DNA from: Microcaldota archaeon | Lineage (GTDB): Archaea > Micrarchaeota > Micrarchaeia > Anstonellales > Bilamarchaeaceae | Assembly: GCA_018813445.1 (NCBI GenBank) | Contig: JAHJBR010000138.1 | Span: 1 to 10,435, forward strand | DNA: 10,435 bases | Reading direction: 5' to 3' | Part shown: in pieces, positions 1-6,661 of the stretch | Layout: every line of letters starts with the position of its first letter | How positions within the stretch are numbered: the first letter of the stretch is position 1 | Notes under the pieces: model-generated | What the model saw: the letters and a program-made list of their open reading frames with translations, nothing else | What the model was told of the DNA's origin: nothing | Database searches by the model: none | Program-made: the position numbers and the translations under genes

Positions 1-1
1 C

Positions 2-535
2 CATATGATAGGGTTATTGGATAAACCAACCAATGGCAGCGTTTATATAGAAGGCAGGAACGCAACTGAAATGAAAAATGGGGAAACAGTGGAGTTGAGA
101 AGAAAGAAGATTGGGTTTGTATTCCAGCAATTTAATTTGATTAAGAATTTGAATGTCTACGAGAATGTTGCAATTCCACTCGCCCTGGATGATGTTGATG
201 AGGACAAAAGGAAGGAGAAGGTAATACCTTTATTAAAGAGATTGGGGCTTCTAGACAGAATGGCCAACTACCCAAATCAAATAAGCGGAGGACAGATGCA
301 ACGGGTTGCTATTGCAAGAGCGCTCATCCTTAATCCTGACATAGTCTTTGCAGATGAACCCACTGGGAATCTAGACAGCAAAAGTGGGGAAGCGATAATG
401 AAAATATTTAAAGAGATGAATGCAGAAGGCAAAACAATCGTGATGATAACTCACGATAAGAATATTGCGAAAAATGCAAACAAAATAGTGTATATGAAAG
501 ATGGAAAAGTAGAGAAAATTGAGGTGAAAAAATGA
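2..535 (+). CDS. MacB/LolD-type ABC transporter ATP-binding protein, 5' end missing
   Basis: This is the nucleotide-binding subunit of an ABC exporter of the MacB/LolD family. It hydrolyses ATP on the cytoplasmic face to drive an FtsX-like permease. The reading frame is open through base 2 (a His codon precedes the first Met), and the Walker A segment that should lie about 10-20 residues earlier is absent, so the gene starts before the window. Counting from the Met at base 5, the visible motifs are the Q-loop (FQQFNL, 40-45), the signature ISGGQMQRVAIARAL (93-107), Walker B with catalytic Glu (IVFADEP, 113-119), the D-loop GNLD, and the switch His in ITHD (148-151). The stop overlaps the next start by 4 bases (ATGA), so the two are cotranslated. 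Its probable partner is the permease after the 280-base gap. Family assignment is firm; the substrate is unknown. Confidence 0.93.
   Translation, partial: HMIGLLDKPTNGSVYIEGRNATEMKNGETVELRRKKIGFVFQQFNLIKNLNVYENVAIPLALDDVDEDKRKEKVIPLLKRLGLLDRMANYPNQISGGQMQRVAIARALILNPDIVFADEPTGNLDSKSGEAIMKIFKEMNAEGKTIVMITHDKNIAKNANKIVYMKDGKVEKIEVKK
521..526 (+). promoter_or_regulatory. Ribosome binding site GAGGTG for the exported protein
   Basis: GAGGTG matches the archaeal anti-Shine-Dalgarno sequence and lies 5 bases before the ATG at 532, inside the end of the ATPase gene. It supports that start and internal translation of an operon message. Confidence 0.7.
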
Positions 536-1980
536 GAAAGATATTTGTATTATTCATGATTTTAATGTTCGGCTTTTCATATGCCGCAATTTCCATAAGC
601 AGCGTTAGCACAAGCTCAAGCGTTTACAAGCCTGGAGAGAGCGGTGCAATAACAATGACAATTAGTAATTCAGATGCAAGCAGTACAATAAAATCAGTAA
701 GCATAACTGCCTACGGGGTTCCTGAATTCACATATAAAGAAACCACCAGCATAGGTGATATGAACCCAGGTACAAGCACTGTTATCTCAATACCAATTAC
801 AGTAAAGAATGATGCAAAAAGCGGAATTTATGTTTTTGATTTAAAGGTGCAGGGTATTGTGACCACTGCTACTGAAAGCAATCTCAACTACAAATCTTCA
901 AGCGTTGCAATATTTGTGTTAAGACAACCATTATTCACTCTTTCTGACTATCCTTCAATATACTATGAGGGAGATGAGTTCCCAATTACAATAAATAATT
1001 ACGGAGGCGGTGCTAAGAACGTTAGGATAACCTTCCAGGAGCCATTTGCTCTATCTGGAAGCAATGAGATATTCATAAGCAACCTGAGTGCGCGAAGCAA
1101 TCAATCCTTAAATTTGAACCTTAATGTAGGGAATGTGGACGAAGGTCAAAACACCATGAATATTAGTATAACTTACGAGGATGAGCTTGGAAATACTGAA
1201 GAAAAAACAAAAAGCCTTACGTTCGTAGTGAAAAAAGGCCAGACTGATTTGGTGTTTACTCAGCAAGGAGAAATACTTGCAAAAACAGAGGGTAATGTAC
1301 AGTTCATAGTGAGCAACAGTGGAAAGGCCCTCAAAGATTTGAAGCTAAAATTTGATCAAACGGACTTTATAGTGAAGAGCGGGAATGAGATAAAGGTTGG
1401 TGATATAGGAGCTGGAGAAACAAAAACTATAAGCTTCCCATTATATGCAGACATCTCCCCGGGAACAGTGAACGTGGATGCCACCATAACCTATGTAGAA
1501 GATGGAAAAGAAACAAGCAAAAGTATAACGATCCCTATGGGAATAAGCTCCAATAGTGATGTGCAAGTATTCTTAGAAGCAAAGCCAATACCCGTAATTA
1601 AAGGACAGGAAGAAACTCTATCAGTGACTGTTGCAAATACTTGGGATTATCAGATTGAGTCAGTGTCGGTAAGAGTGGAAGGGGATTTCTATGAATTGAT
1701 AAGTGTGCAGAATGATCAATACATAGGATTGCTCAGCAAGGATGATTTCAGTAGTGTGCAGTTCAAAGTAAAAATAAAAGACGATGCACCTGACGAAGGG
1801 AATCTAAAAGTGTATATAAAATACAAAGATCCAAGCGGAATATGGCTTGAGAAAGAAAAAACAATCCCACTAAGCATTGGAAATATGCAAATTGAGCAGC
1901 CAAACCTTGTCTTTTATGGATTTGTTGTTTTGGTTCTTGTAGGAATTGTGTATTACTTCTTTCTTAGGAAAAAGAAGTAA
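532..1980 (+). CDS. Exported, C-terminally anchored beta-sandwich protein (COG1361/CARDB-like)
   Basis: The 482-residue protein begins with a signal peptide: Lys/Arg at 2-3, a hydrophobic core at about 4-16, and likely cleavage after SYA at 18. It ends with one membrane segment at about 459-477 followed by the basic tail RKKK, so the bulk should lie outside the cell, held by its C-terminus. The middle is rich in Ser, Thr, Val and Asn with repeated patterns such as YKPGESGAITMTISN, YYEGDEFPITINN and VKGQEETLSVTVAN. These are typical of tandem Ig-like CARDB/NPCBM-associated domains in archaeal COG1361 'S-layer domain' proteins. Such proteins often neighbour MacB-type ABC genes in archaea, which suggests an extracytoplasmic partner of the exporter. 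I see no catalytic motif. The domain class is inferred from composition and pattern; the function is open. Confidence 0.85.
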   Translation: MRKIFVLFMILMFGFSYAAISISSVSTSSSVYKPGESGAITMTISNSDASSTIKSVSITAYGVPEFTYKETTSIGDMNPGTSTVISIPITVKNDAKSGIYVFDLKVQGIVTTATESNLNYKSSSVAIFVLRQPLFTLSDYPSIYYEGDEFPITINNYGGGAKNVRITFQEPFALSGSNEIFISNLSARSNQSLNLNLNVGNVDEGQNTMNISITYEDELGNTEEKTKSLTFVVKKGQTDLVFTQQGEILAKTEGNVQFIVSNSGKALKDLKLKFDQTDFIVKSGNEIKVGDIGAGETKTISFPLYADISPGTVNVDATITYVEDGKETSKSITIPMGISSNSDVQVFLEAKPIPVIKGQEETLSVTVANTWDYQIESVSVRVEGDFYELISVQNDQYIGLLSKDDFSSVQFKVKIKDDAPDEGNLKVYIKYKDPSGIWLEKEKTIPLSIGNMQIEQPNLVFYGFVVLVLVGIVYYFFLRKKK

Positions 1981-1999
1981 GATTTAGAAAAAACGCAGA

Positions 2000-2017
2000 T
2001 GGGTTTAGGTTGACCCA
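2000..2017 (+). other. Small hairpin after the exported-protein gene
   Basis: TGGGT and ACCCA form a 5-bp stem with an 8-base loop, starting 20 bases after the stop codon. No T-tract follows, so this is at most a weak processing or termination element. Confidence 0.2.
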
Positions 2018-2070
2018 GCATCAAAATGCGGCATGAATTAACGATTGTAATTTGCGCTATTCGCGGAAAT

Positions 2071-2086
2071 ACAAATTATAATAAAA
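2071..2086 (+). promoter_or_regulatory. TATA-like box ahead of the structured segment
   Basis: An uninterrupted AT stretch containing AAATTATAATAAAA is centred near 2078. Archaeal transcription usually starts about 25 bases downstream of the box centre. That would put the start near 2100-2104, where the GC-rich foldable segment begins. The position and the base-composition step agree, but no start site is demonstrated. Confidence 0.45.
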
Positions 2087-2091
2087 TGTTG

Positions 2092-2266
2092 AAGCAACCG
2101 CCATGGCCTAACGGTCGCAATCGTGTTCGTCAGAATGAACACGGTGCGCAATGTTGGTCTTGCCGACATTAGCGTGGCTTCTCCTCTATAGGAAGCCTAA
2201 GGAGGTTATTAAACCCCGGTTCTCGCCCTCGGCTTAAAAACCAAGGCTTGCGAACCGTGGATGCTT
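2092..2266 (+). ncRNA. Candidate structured RNA or leader, family unknown
   Basis: Bases 2101-2260 are about 53% G+C in visibly AT-rich surroundings. The ends pair: CCATGG (2101-2106) with CCGTGG (2255-2260), extended by AAGCA (2092-2096) with TGCTT (2262-2266). Inside, hairpin A (2116-2148) has about 14 pairs, a CAGA tetraloop and one bulged A. Hairpin B (2150-2170) has 8 pairs with loop TCTTG. Hairpin C pairs GGCTTC (2176-2181) with GAAGCC (2192-2197). Hairpin D pairs CGGTTC (2217-2222) with GAACCG (2252-2257). A TATA-like box lies at the right distance upstream. No long reading frame explains the segment. I could not match it to tRNA, 5S, SRP, RNase P, C/D or H/ACA RNA. Because it abuts the permease start it could be a cis-acting leader rather than an independent RNA. 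Confidence 0.4.
2233..2240 (+). promoter_or_regulatory. Possible TATA box for the permease gene
   Basis: CTTAAAAA is centred about 24.5 bases before the ATG at 2261, the leaderless spacing seen for other genes in the window. It sits in the loop of hairpin D of the structured segment, so the two readings compete or coexist. Confidence 0.3.
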
Positions 2267-3499
2267 AGTGAGTTAATGAAAGCAAAAGATATTGTAAACT
2301 ATGCGGTGAAGAGCCTAAAGCACAGTAAGCTTAGAACTTGGCTTACGATCATAGGGATAGTGATAGGTATAAGCTCTGTAATCGTATTGGTTTCCATTGG
2401 ACAAGGGCTGGATAAATCAATCAGTGACCAGCTTTCTCAATTTGGTTCTAGTACCATAATCATAATACCAGTAAACTTGGAAGCTAGTGGCGGCCCGAGT
2501 TTTTCAGGGAATGCAATGCGGAGCACCACTGGAAAACTATTTTTGAAGGATTATGAAGAGATAAGAAAGTTAGGTAGCATTGATACCATAACTCCAGTAA
2601 TTTCCCAAAGAGCTAGTGTTGAATACAAAGGAAAGGAGATAACCTCTTCGGTTGGTGGAATATTCCCTGAGACCTATCAAAGCGTATTCAAAAGCGTAGA
2701 AATAGGAGAAGGAAGGATGATGAGCGATTATGAGAAAGGATCTGTAATAGTTGGAAGTTCGATGGCTGAGAATTCTGCATGGAAAGAAGATATACAGGTG
2801 AACAGCTACTTGAATATAAATGGAAAAAACTTCAGAGTAGTTGGAATATTGAATAAGACTGGGAATAGCTTTGCAAACATAGATGACATGATTTACATAA
2901 ATTATTATGATGCACAGGATCTTTTTGAAAACCAATTAGAGGATAAGGAAATAAATGCAATTACTCTGGAAGTGAAAGAGGATTTTGATCCAGAAGAGGT
3001 TGCAGAAGAAATAAGAGAAAAATTAAGGAATCTGCACAAGGTTAGGGAAGGAGAAGAGGATTTTGGATTGATCACTTCTAAATTCATCAATGATACCATT
3101 GGTTCAATAGGTTCTATACTCTCTGTGTTTCTTGGTGCTATTGCTGCGATCTCACTTCTTGTAGGTGGAGTTGGAATAATGAATACAATGTTTATGAGCG
3201 TAGTTGAAAGAACAGCAGAAATAGGAACTCTGAAGGCAATTGGGGCAAGTGAAAAAGAGATCCTTGCAATATTCTTGGTTGAGAGCGGAGTGATTGGATT
3301 GGTTGGAGGTTTGATAGGAGTTGTACTTGCAATACTGATTCTTTTTGTTTTAGAAGGTTTTGCTGTACCAGTAGTGATAAAGGATTACGTGGTTATAGGT
3401 GCTTTCCTTTTTTCATTTATAGTAGGGATAATCAGTGGGGCAATACCTTCGAAAAGGGCTGCTGAGATTTCTCCTTTAGAGGCGCTTAGGTATGAGTGA
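2261..3499 (+). CDS. MacB/FtsX-type ABC transporter permease
   Basis: This is the membrane subunit of a MacB-type exporter, the natural partner of the ATPase at the left edge. It has 412 residues with the family layout: TM1 at about 27-48, a large extracytoplasmic MacB periplasmic-core-like domain at about 50-280, then TM2 (285-310), TM3 (333-364) and TM4 (376-396). The cytoplasmic ERTAEIGTLKAIGAS loop (316-330) and the C-terminal ISPLEALRYE are FtsX/MacB signatures. Two starts are possible. ATG 2261 has a TATA-like box at leaderless distance; ATG 2276 has a weak GTGA ribosome site and gives the more usual family N-terminus (MKAKDIVNYAV). I list the longer form. Its stop overlaps the next ATPase start by 8 bases, implying translational coupling. 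The substrate is unknown. Confidence 0.93.
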   Translation: MLSELMKAKDIVNYAVKSLKHSKLRTWLTIIGIVIGISSVIVLVSIGQGLDKSISDQLSQFGSSTIIIIPVNLEASGGPSFSGNAMRSTTGKLFLKDYEEIRKLGSIDTITPVISQRASVEYKGKEITSSVGGIFPETYQSVFKSVEIGEGRMMSDYEKGSVIVGSSMAENSAWKEDIQVNSYLNINGKNFRVVGILNKTGNSFANIDDMIYINYYDAQDLFENQLEDKEINAITLEVKEDFDPEEVAEEIREKLRNLHKVREGEEDFGLITSKFINDTIGSIGSILSVFLGAIAAISLLVGGVGIMNTMFMSVVERTAEIGTLKAIGASEKEILAIFLVESGVIGLVGGLIGVVLAILILFVLEGFAVPVVIKDYVVIGAFLFSFIVGIISGAIPSKRAAEISPLEALRYE

Positions 3500-4478
3500 T
3501 TATGCGATAAAAGTAGACAGGCTTACTAAAAAGTTCAATGGGTTTACTGCAGTCAATGGAATTAGCTTTGCGGTTAGAAAAGGTGAGCTGTTTGGGCTAT
3601 TAGGACCGAATGGTGCTGGAAAAAGCACTACGATATACATGCTTACTACGCTTCTTGAGCCGAATGCTGGAATGGCACAGGTAAATGGTTTTGATATTGT
3701 AAAACAAGCAGAGAAAGTACGTGAATCCATAGGAATAGTATTTCAAGATGCGACTGTTGATACAAGGCTTACTGCCTATGATAATCTAGATATTCATGGA
3801 AGGCTGTATGGAATGAATGTGGATGCAAGAAAAACGCGTATTCAAGAAGTGCTTGAACTAGTGGAGCTTACAGATTGGAGAGATAAGATGGTAAAAACAT
3901 TTTCAGGAGGTATGAGAAGGCGCCTGGAAATAGCAAGAGGTCTTATGCATACGCCAAAAATACTTTTCCTTGATGAGCCCACACTCGGTTTAGATCCACA
4001 AACCCGCAGGCATATCTGGAGTTATATAGAGAAGTTGCGCACACAGGGGATAACCATAATTCTTACAACCCATTATTTAGAAGAAGCAGATTACTTATGC
4101 GAACAAGTAGCAATTATTGATCAGGGAAAGATAGTCGTGTTGGATACACCTAGAAATCTTAAGGCAAAAATGGGCGGAAGTATAATCTCTATAAAAACAA
4201 GGGAAACTAAAAAACTCTGCGAGCTGCTTTCCAAGAAAAACATGTGTAAGGACCCAAGGATTTCAGAAATAGAGATCTCATTCAAGGCTGAAAATGGCGG
4301 GAAACTTATTCCAAAAATAATGGAAATTGCACAAAAAGCAGGAATAGATGTTGAAGGTATTGAAATGCATGTTCCAAGTCTCGAAGATGTTTATATCCAT
4401 TATACGGGTTCTAAGATTAGAGAAGAAAAAGCAGGTGGAAGTGAAATGACTGCAATGAGGAGATTCCATGGGCATTGA
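3492..4478 (+). CDS. DrrA/CcmA-type ABC transporter ATP-binding protein
   Basis: This is a 328-residue ATPase of the daunorubicin-resistance (DrrA) type, which powers ABC-2 permeases that export drugs, lipids or polysaccharides. All ATPase motifs are intact: Walker A GPNGAGKST (38-46), Q-loop VFQD (Q85), signature FSGGMRRRLEIARGL (137-151), Walker B ILFLDEP (157-163), D-loop LGLD and switch His (TTHY, H194). The region after about residue 205 matches the C-terminal accessory domain usual in DrrA proteins, ending near MHVPSLEDVYIHYTG. It starts inside the permease gene (8-base overlap) and its stop overlaps the ABC-2 permease start by 11 bases, so the three genes look like one transcript. It differs clearly from the first ATPase and is not a duplicate. 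Substrate cannot be told from sequence. Confidence 0.95.
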   Translation: MSDYAIKVDRLTKKFNGFTAVNGISFAVRKGELFGLLGPNGAGKSTTIYMLTTLLEPNAGMAQVNGFDIVKQAEKVRESIGIVFQDATVDTRLTAYDNLDIHGRLYGMNVDARKTRIQEVLELVELTDWRDKMVKTFSGGMRRRLEIARGLMHTPKILFLDEPTLGLDPQTRRHIWSYIEKLRTQGITIILTTHYLEEADYLCEQVAIIDQGKIVVLDTPRNLKAKMGGSIISIKTRETKKLCELLSKKNMCKDPRISEIEISFKAENGGKLIPKIMEIAQKAGIDVEGIEMHVPSLEDVYIHYTGSKIREEKAGGSEMTAMRRFHGH

Positions 4479-5220
4479 GCCTTCAAAGGTTTACGCAGTT
4501 TGGTTAAGGGAAGTGAAGCGCTACTTGAATTCAAAATCAAGGATAGTTGGAAGCCTTGGGATGCCTTTGCTGTTTCTTGTAGCACTGGGCGGAGGGTTAT
4601 CTGCAATGATGCCTGAATCGAATTATCAGGGATTTATACTCCCTGGAATAATTGGAATGACGCTGCTTTTCACGTCAGTGTTTTCAGGAGTATCAATAAT
4701 TTGGGACAGAGAGTTTGGATTTCTTAAAGAAATGCTGGCGGCACCTGCAAGCAGAGAAACGATTGTAATTGGAAGAACATTAGGTGGTGCAACCACTGCA
4801 ATTATTCAGGCATTATTGATAATGGTTCTTGGAATAATCTTTACTGGAATTGCTGTTCCTTCATTTTTCAATATGATTGGAATATTTGCAATGATGGTGA
4901 TTCTCTCTTGTTCGCTTGTTGCGGTTGGGATTGCGTTTGCATCCATAATACAGGAAGTTGAAACATTTCAGCTTATTATGAACCTGCTTATTATGCCATT
5001 GTTTTTTCTTTCCAATGCGCTTTTTCCTTTAGACAAAATGCCAGATTGGATGCATTTGATAAGCCAGGTTAACCCCATAAGCTATGCAATAGATGGATTA
5101 AGGATACTCATACTTGGAACTGGGAGTTTTAGTTTAATTTATGATTTTGGAATATCGCTTTTTACACTTGTGGTGGCGATTTTTGCTGCTTCCTATTTAT
5201 TCAGCAAAACCTCAATCTAG
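4468..5220 (+). CDS. ABC-2 type (DrrB-like) transporter permease
   Basis: This 250-residue membrane subunit partners the preceding ATPase. About six hydrophobic segments are visible (near residues 25-45, 58-78, 104-128, 135-160, 167-186 and 224-246). The ABC-2 signature WDREFGFLKEMLAAPASR (79-96) lies after TM2, and the conserved NPISYAIDGLR (202-212) before the last segment is also present. Length and layout are normal for DrrB-like permeases. The start ATG lies 11 bases inside the ATPase gene. It is the last gene of the export cluster; a hairpin followed by seven Ts begins 44 bases after the stop. Family is firm, substrate unknown. Confidence 0.94.
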   Translation: MGIEPSKVYAVWLREVKRYLNSKSRIVGSLGMPLLFLVALGGGLSAMMPESNYQGFILPGIIGMTLLFTSVFSGVSIIWDREFGFLKEMLAAPASRETIVIGRTLGGATTAIIQALLIMVLGIIFTGIAVPSFFNMIGIFAMMVILSCSLVAVGIAFASIIQEVETFQLIMNLLIMPLFFLSNALFPLDKMPDWMHLISQVNPISYAIDGLRILILGTGSFSLIYDFGISLFTLVVAIFAASYLFSKTSI

Positions 5221-5263
5221 AATTATTCGCGGTTGCAACGAAGTGCTTTTCTGGGCAAACCTT

Positions 5264-5300
5264 GGGTTCTTGCAGCCGGTTCTTGAACCCCTGTTTTTTT
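5264..5300 (+). terminator. Possible terminator of the export operon
   Basis: GGGTTC (5264-5269) pairs with GAACCC (5285-5290) around a 15-base loop, followed after three bases by T7 (5294-5300). Archaeal termination depends mainly on T-tracts, so the Ts may matter more than the hairpin. The same T run is also a candidate frameshift site in a possible gene remnant. Confidence 0.4.
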
Positions 5301-5616
5301 GGATATTGGTCGAACACAAAAAAATTTAGTTCCAAGAGGACCTGCATCTTGTGGTTTTGTGAAAAAGCCTGGGGGAAATAGCCCGGTTGCATCTAAACTC
5401 ATTTGTGATGAAAACCTTGGAGTAGTTGGTTCTTTAGATTGGAATGCTATACTCCTAAAATCTAATGAATGCATCAATGATGATTCTGAAACACTGAAAG
5501 GTGTTGGAGACTCATTTGGTTCGAAAATAAGGCATTCCACATATGGAGTAATTAAACATGCTGATTTAGAAGCAGGTATGGCGACCATTACTCTTGAATC
5601 TATTTTTTCAGGCTGA
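5299..5616 (+). CDS. Small hypothetical protein or 3' remnant of a broken gene
   Basis: I do not recognise this 105-residue frame, but its codons look coding: many begin with G or A (gat, gaa, gga, ggt, aaa), and the composition is balanced (GVVGSLDWNAILLKSN, GVGDSFGSKIRH, YGVIKHADLEAGMATITL). It has no ATG near its beginning: the first codon is TTG at 5299 with no ribosome site, and an in-frame stop lies at 5284. The frame one base over (from GTG 5243 to a stop at 5329) also reads protein-like, as NEVLFWANLGFLQPVLEP. One extra T in the T7 run (5294-5300) would join the two into about 125 residues. It is therefore either a frameshifted remnant or a short gene with an odd start. The opposite-strand frame over this stretch is Ser/Pro-rich and looks like a shadow. 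Confidence 0.35.
   Translation: MDIGRTQKNLVPRGPASCGFVKKPGGNSPVASKLICDENLGVVGSLDWNAILLKSNECINDDSETLKGVGDSFGSKIRHSTYGVIKHADLEAGMATITLESIFSG
5594..5610 (+). repeat. 17-base direct repeat, copy 1
   Basis: TTGAATCTATTTTTTCA occurs here at the end of the small reading frame (encoding LESIFS) and again at 5809-5825 in pyrB (encoding VESIFS). GGCTGAG follows immediately here, and after 11 extra bases in pyrB. Confidence 0.6.
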
Positions 5617-5617
5617 G

Positions 5618-5631
5618 GCTTAAGGGTAAGC
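5618..5631 (+). other. Short hairpin after the small reading frame
   Basis: GCTTA and TAAGC form a 5-bp stem with loop AGGG, directly after the TGA at 5614-5616. No T-tract follows. The rest of 5632-5732 shows only AT-rich sequence and a small inverted repeat, TACCA-AA-TGGTA (5685-5696), which could be an operator but is too short to claim. Confidence 0.2.
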
Positions 5632-5732
5632 GTAAAACCCCCTGAATAGTCTAAACTTGATTTGTAAGTCATAAGTTATTGTGTTACCAAATGGTATTTA
5701 ATTTTAACTATTAAAGCTTGGGAAAGCAAACC

Positions 5733-5740
5733 TATTTATT
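5733..5740 (+). promoter_or_regulatory. TATA-like box for pyrBI
   Basis: TATTTATT is centred about 23.5 bases before ATG 5760 and 32.5 before ATG 5769. It would allow a leaderless message from 5760 or one with a few bases of leader before 5769. Another AT-rich candidate lies at about 5696-5708. Confidence 0.45.
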
Positions 5741-5768
5741 CTGTTTCACGCTCAAATTAATGATCTAC

Positions 5769-6653
5769 ATGAACATAATTTCAATGCGGGATTTGGATAA
5801 AAAGACTGTTGAATCTATTTTTTCACTTGCTGAAAAGGCTGAGAAAGGAAAACTGCCTGAAAGAAAAGGAATTCTTGCCACTGCTTTTTTCGAGCCTAGC
5901 ACAAGAACTAAACTATCTTTTCAAAGTGCTGCTGAGCGCCTTGGAATGAAAGTTGTGGATTTTATTCCTGAAGTAAGTTCTCTTCAGAAAGGAGAGAGTT
6001 TTTCAGATACTGTGAAAATGTTGGACAATTACTGCGATATAATTGCGATAAGGCATCCTAAAGAAGGAAGTGCAAGGCTTGCTGCAAGATTAGCTAAACA
6101 TCCTGTAATAAACGGGGGGGATGGTGGAAACGAGCATCCTACACAAACAATGATAGATTTGTATACTATCAAAAAGGAAAAAGGAAAATTAGATGGACTC
6201 AACATAGTGTTTTTCGGGGATTTAAAGCATGCAAGAACAATGCGCTCGCTTATCTATGGACTAGGAATGTTCGGGGCAAATATGATCTTGATTTCTCCAA
6301 AAGGACTTGAGGCAGCTCCAGAGATTGTAAAAGAAACAAAAGAAAAGTTCGGGGTTGAAATAATTGAGAAAAACGAGATGGACTTCACTAATGCAGATGT
6401 TGTTTATGCAGGAAGGATACAGGAGGAAAGGTTTGCGGATAAATATGAGGCAAAGAAAGTGATGGAACAATTCCGGTTAAAATTAGAATATTTGAAAAAA
6501 GCAAAAAAAGATGCGATAGTTCTTCATCCTCTTCCTAGATTAGGTGAGATAGGGCCTGAGATAGATGATAGCGGACATGCAAGGTATTTTGAGGAAGCGG
6601 CTAATGCGGTTCCGATAAGGATGGCAATAATCCAGTATGCACTTGAAAAATAG
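5769..6653 (+). CDS. pyrB: Aspartate carbamoyltransferase catalytic chain
   Basis: PyrB joins carbamoyl phosphate and L-aspartate to give carbamoyl-aspartate, the committed step of pyrimidine synthesis, in the cytoplasm. The 294-residue chain has the known active-site set: PSTRT phosphate loop (43-47), lysine in QKGES (K74), RHPKEG (R95), EHPTQ (H123), KHARTMRS (R156), GRIQEER (R216) and HPLPR (253-257). Length is slightly short of the usual 300-310, with a compact N-terminus. I chose ATG 5769 because MNIISMRDL lines up with the archaeal MKHLISMKDL-type beginning; ATG 5760 in the same frame (adding MIY) fits a leaderless start slightly better. A seven-G run at about 6114-6120 encodes the conserved NGGDGG and keeps the frame. 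pyrI follows after 8 bases, giving the two-chain enzyme. Confidence 0.97.
   Translation: MNIISMRDLDKKTVESIFSLAEKAEKGKLPERKGILATAFFEPSTRTKLSFQSAAERLGMKVVDFIPEVSSLQKGESFSDTVKMLDNYCDIIAIRHPKEGSARLAARLAKHPVINGGDGGNEHPTQTMIDLYTIKKEKGKLDGLNIVFFGDLKHARTMRSLIYGLGMFGANMILISPKGLEAAPEIVKETKEKFGVEIIEKNEMDFTNADVVYAGRIQEERFADKYEAKKVMEQFRLKLEYLKKAKKDAIVLHPLPRLGEIGPEIDDSGHARYFEEAANAVPIRMAIIQYALEK
5809..5825 (+). repeat. 17-base direct repeat, copy 2
   Basis: Exact second copy of TTGAATCTATTTTTTCA, here encoding residues VESIFS of PyrB, 215 bases downstream of the first copy. Confidence 0.6.
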
Positions 6654-6658
6654 GTGGG
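6652..6658 (+). promoter_or_regulatory. Ribosome binding site AGGTGGG for pyrI
   Basis: AGGTG overlaps the pyrB stop codon (TAG, 6651-6653) and lies 5 bases before the pyrI ATG. Internal genes of operons here use such a site, while several promoter-proximal genes appear leaderless. Confidence 0.65.
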
Positions 6659-6661
6659 AAA

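Noticed and set aside
2097..2115. D-arm-like beginning of an intron-containing or split tRNA
   Set aside because: GCCTAACGGT resembles a D-arm preceded by TG, but no matching AGGC strand, T-arm or acceptor partner follows in the segment on either strand.
2092..2266. RNase P RNA, SRP RNA, 5S rRNA or C/D or H/ACA guide RNA
   Set aside because: Hallmark motifs (ACAGAA and GAGGAAAG for RNase P, the SRP apical loop, 5S helix order, C/D boxes, terminal ACA) are absent; a short GAACACGG match to 5S is explained by hairpin A.
5141..5329. 62-codon plus-strand frame as an independent gene
   Set aside because: It starts inside the ABC-2 permease gene; only its last third looks coding and is better discussed as the front of a frameshifted remnant.
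5223..5672. 149-codon open frame on the minus strand
   Set aside because: Long for the region but Ser/Pro-rich with no recognisable start context; the opposite plus frame has far more gene-like codons, so this looks like its shadow.
6114..6120. G7 run as a frameshift site in pyrB
   Set aside because: The frame continues correctly into the conserved EHPTQT motif, so no frameshift is needed or indicated.
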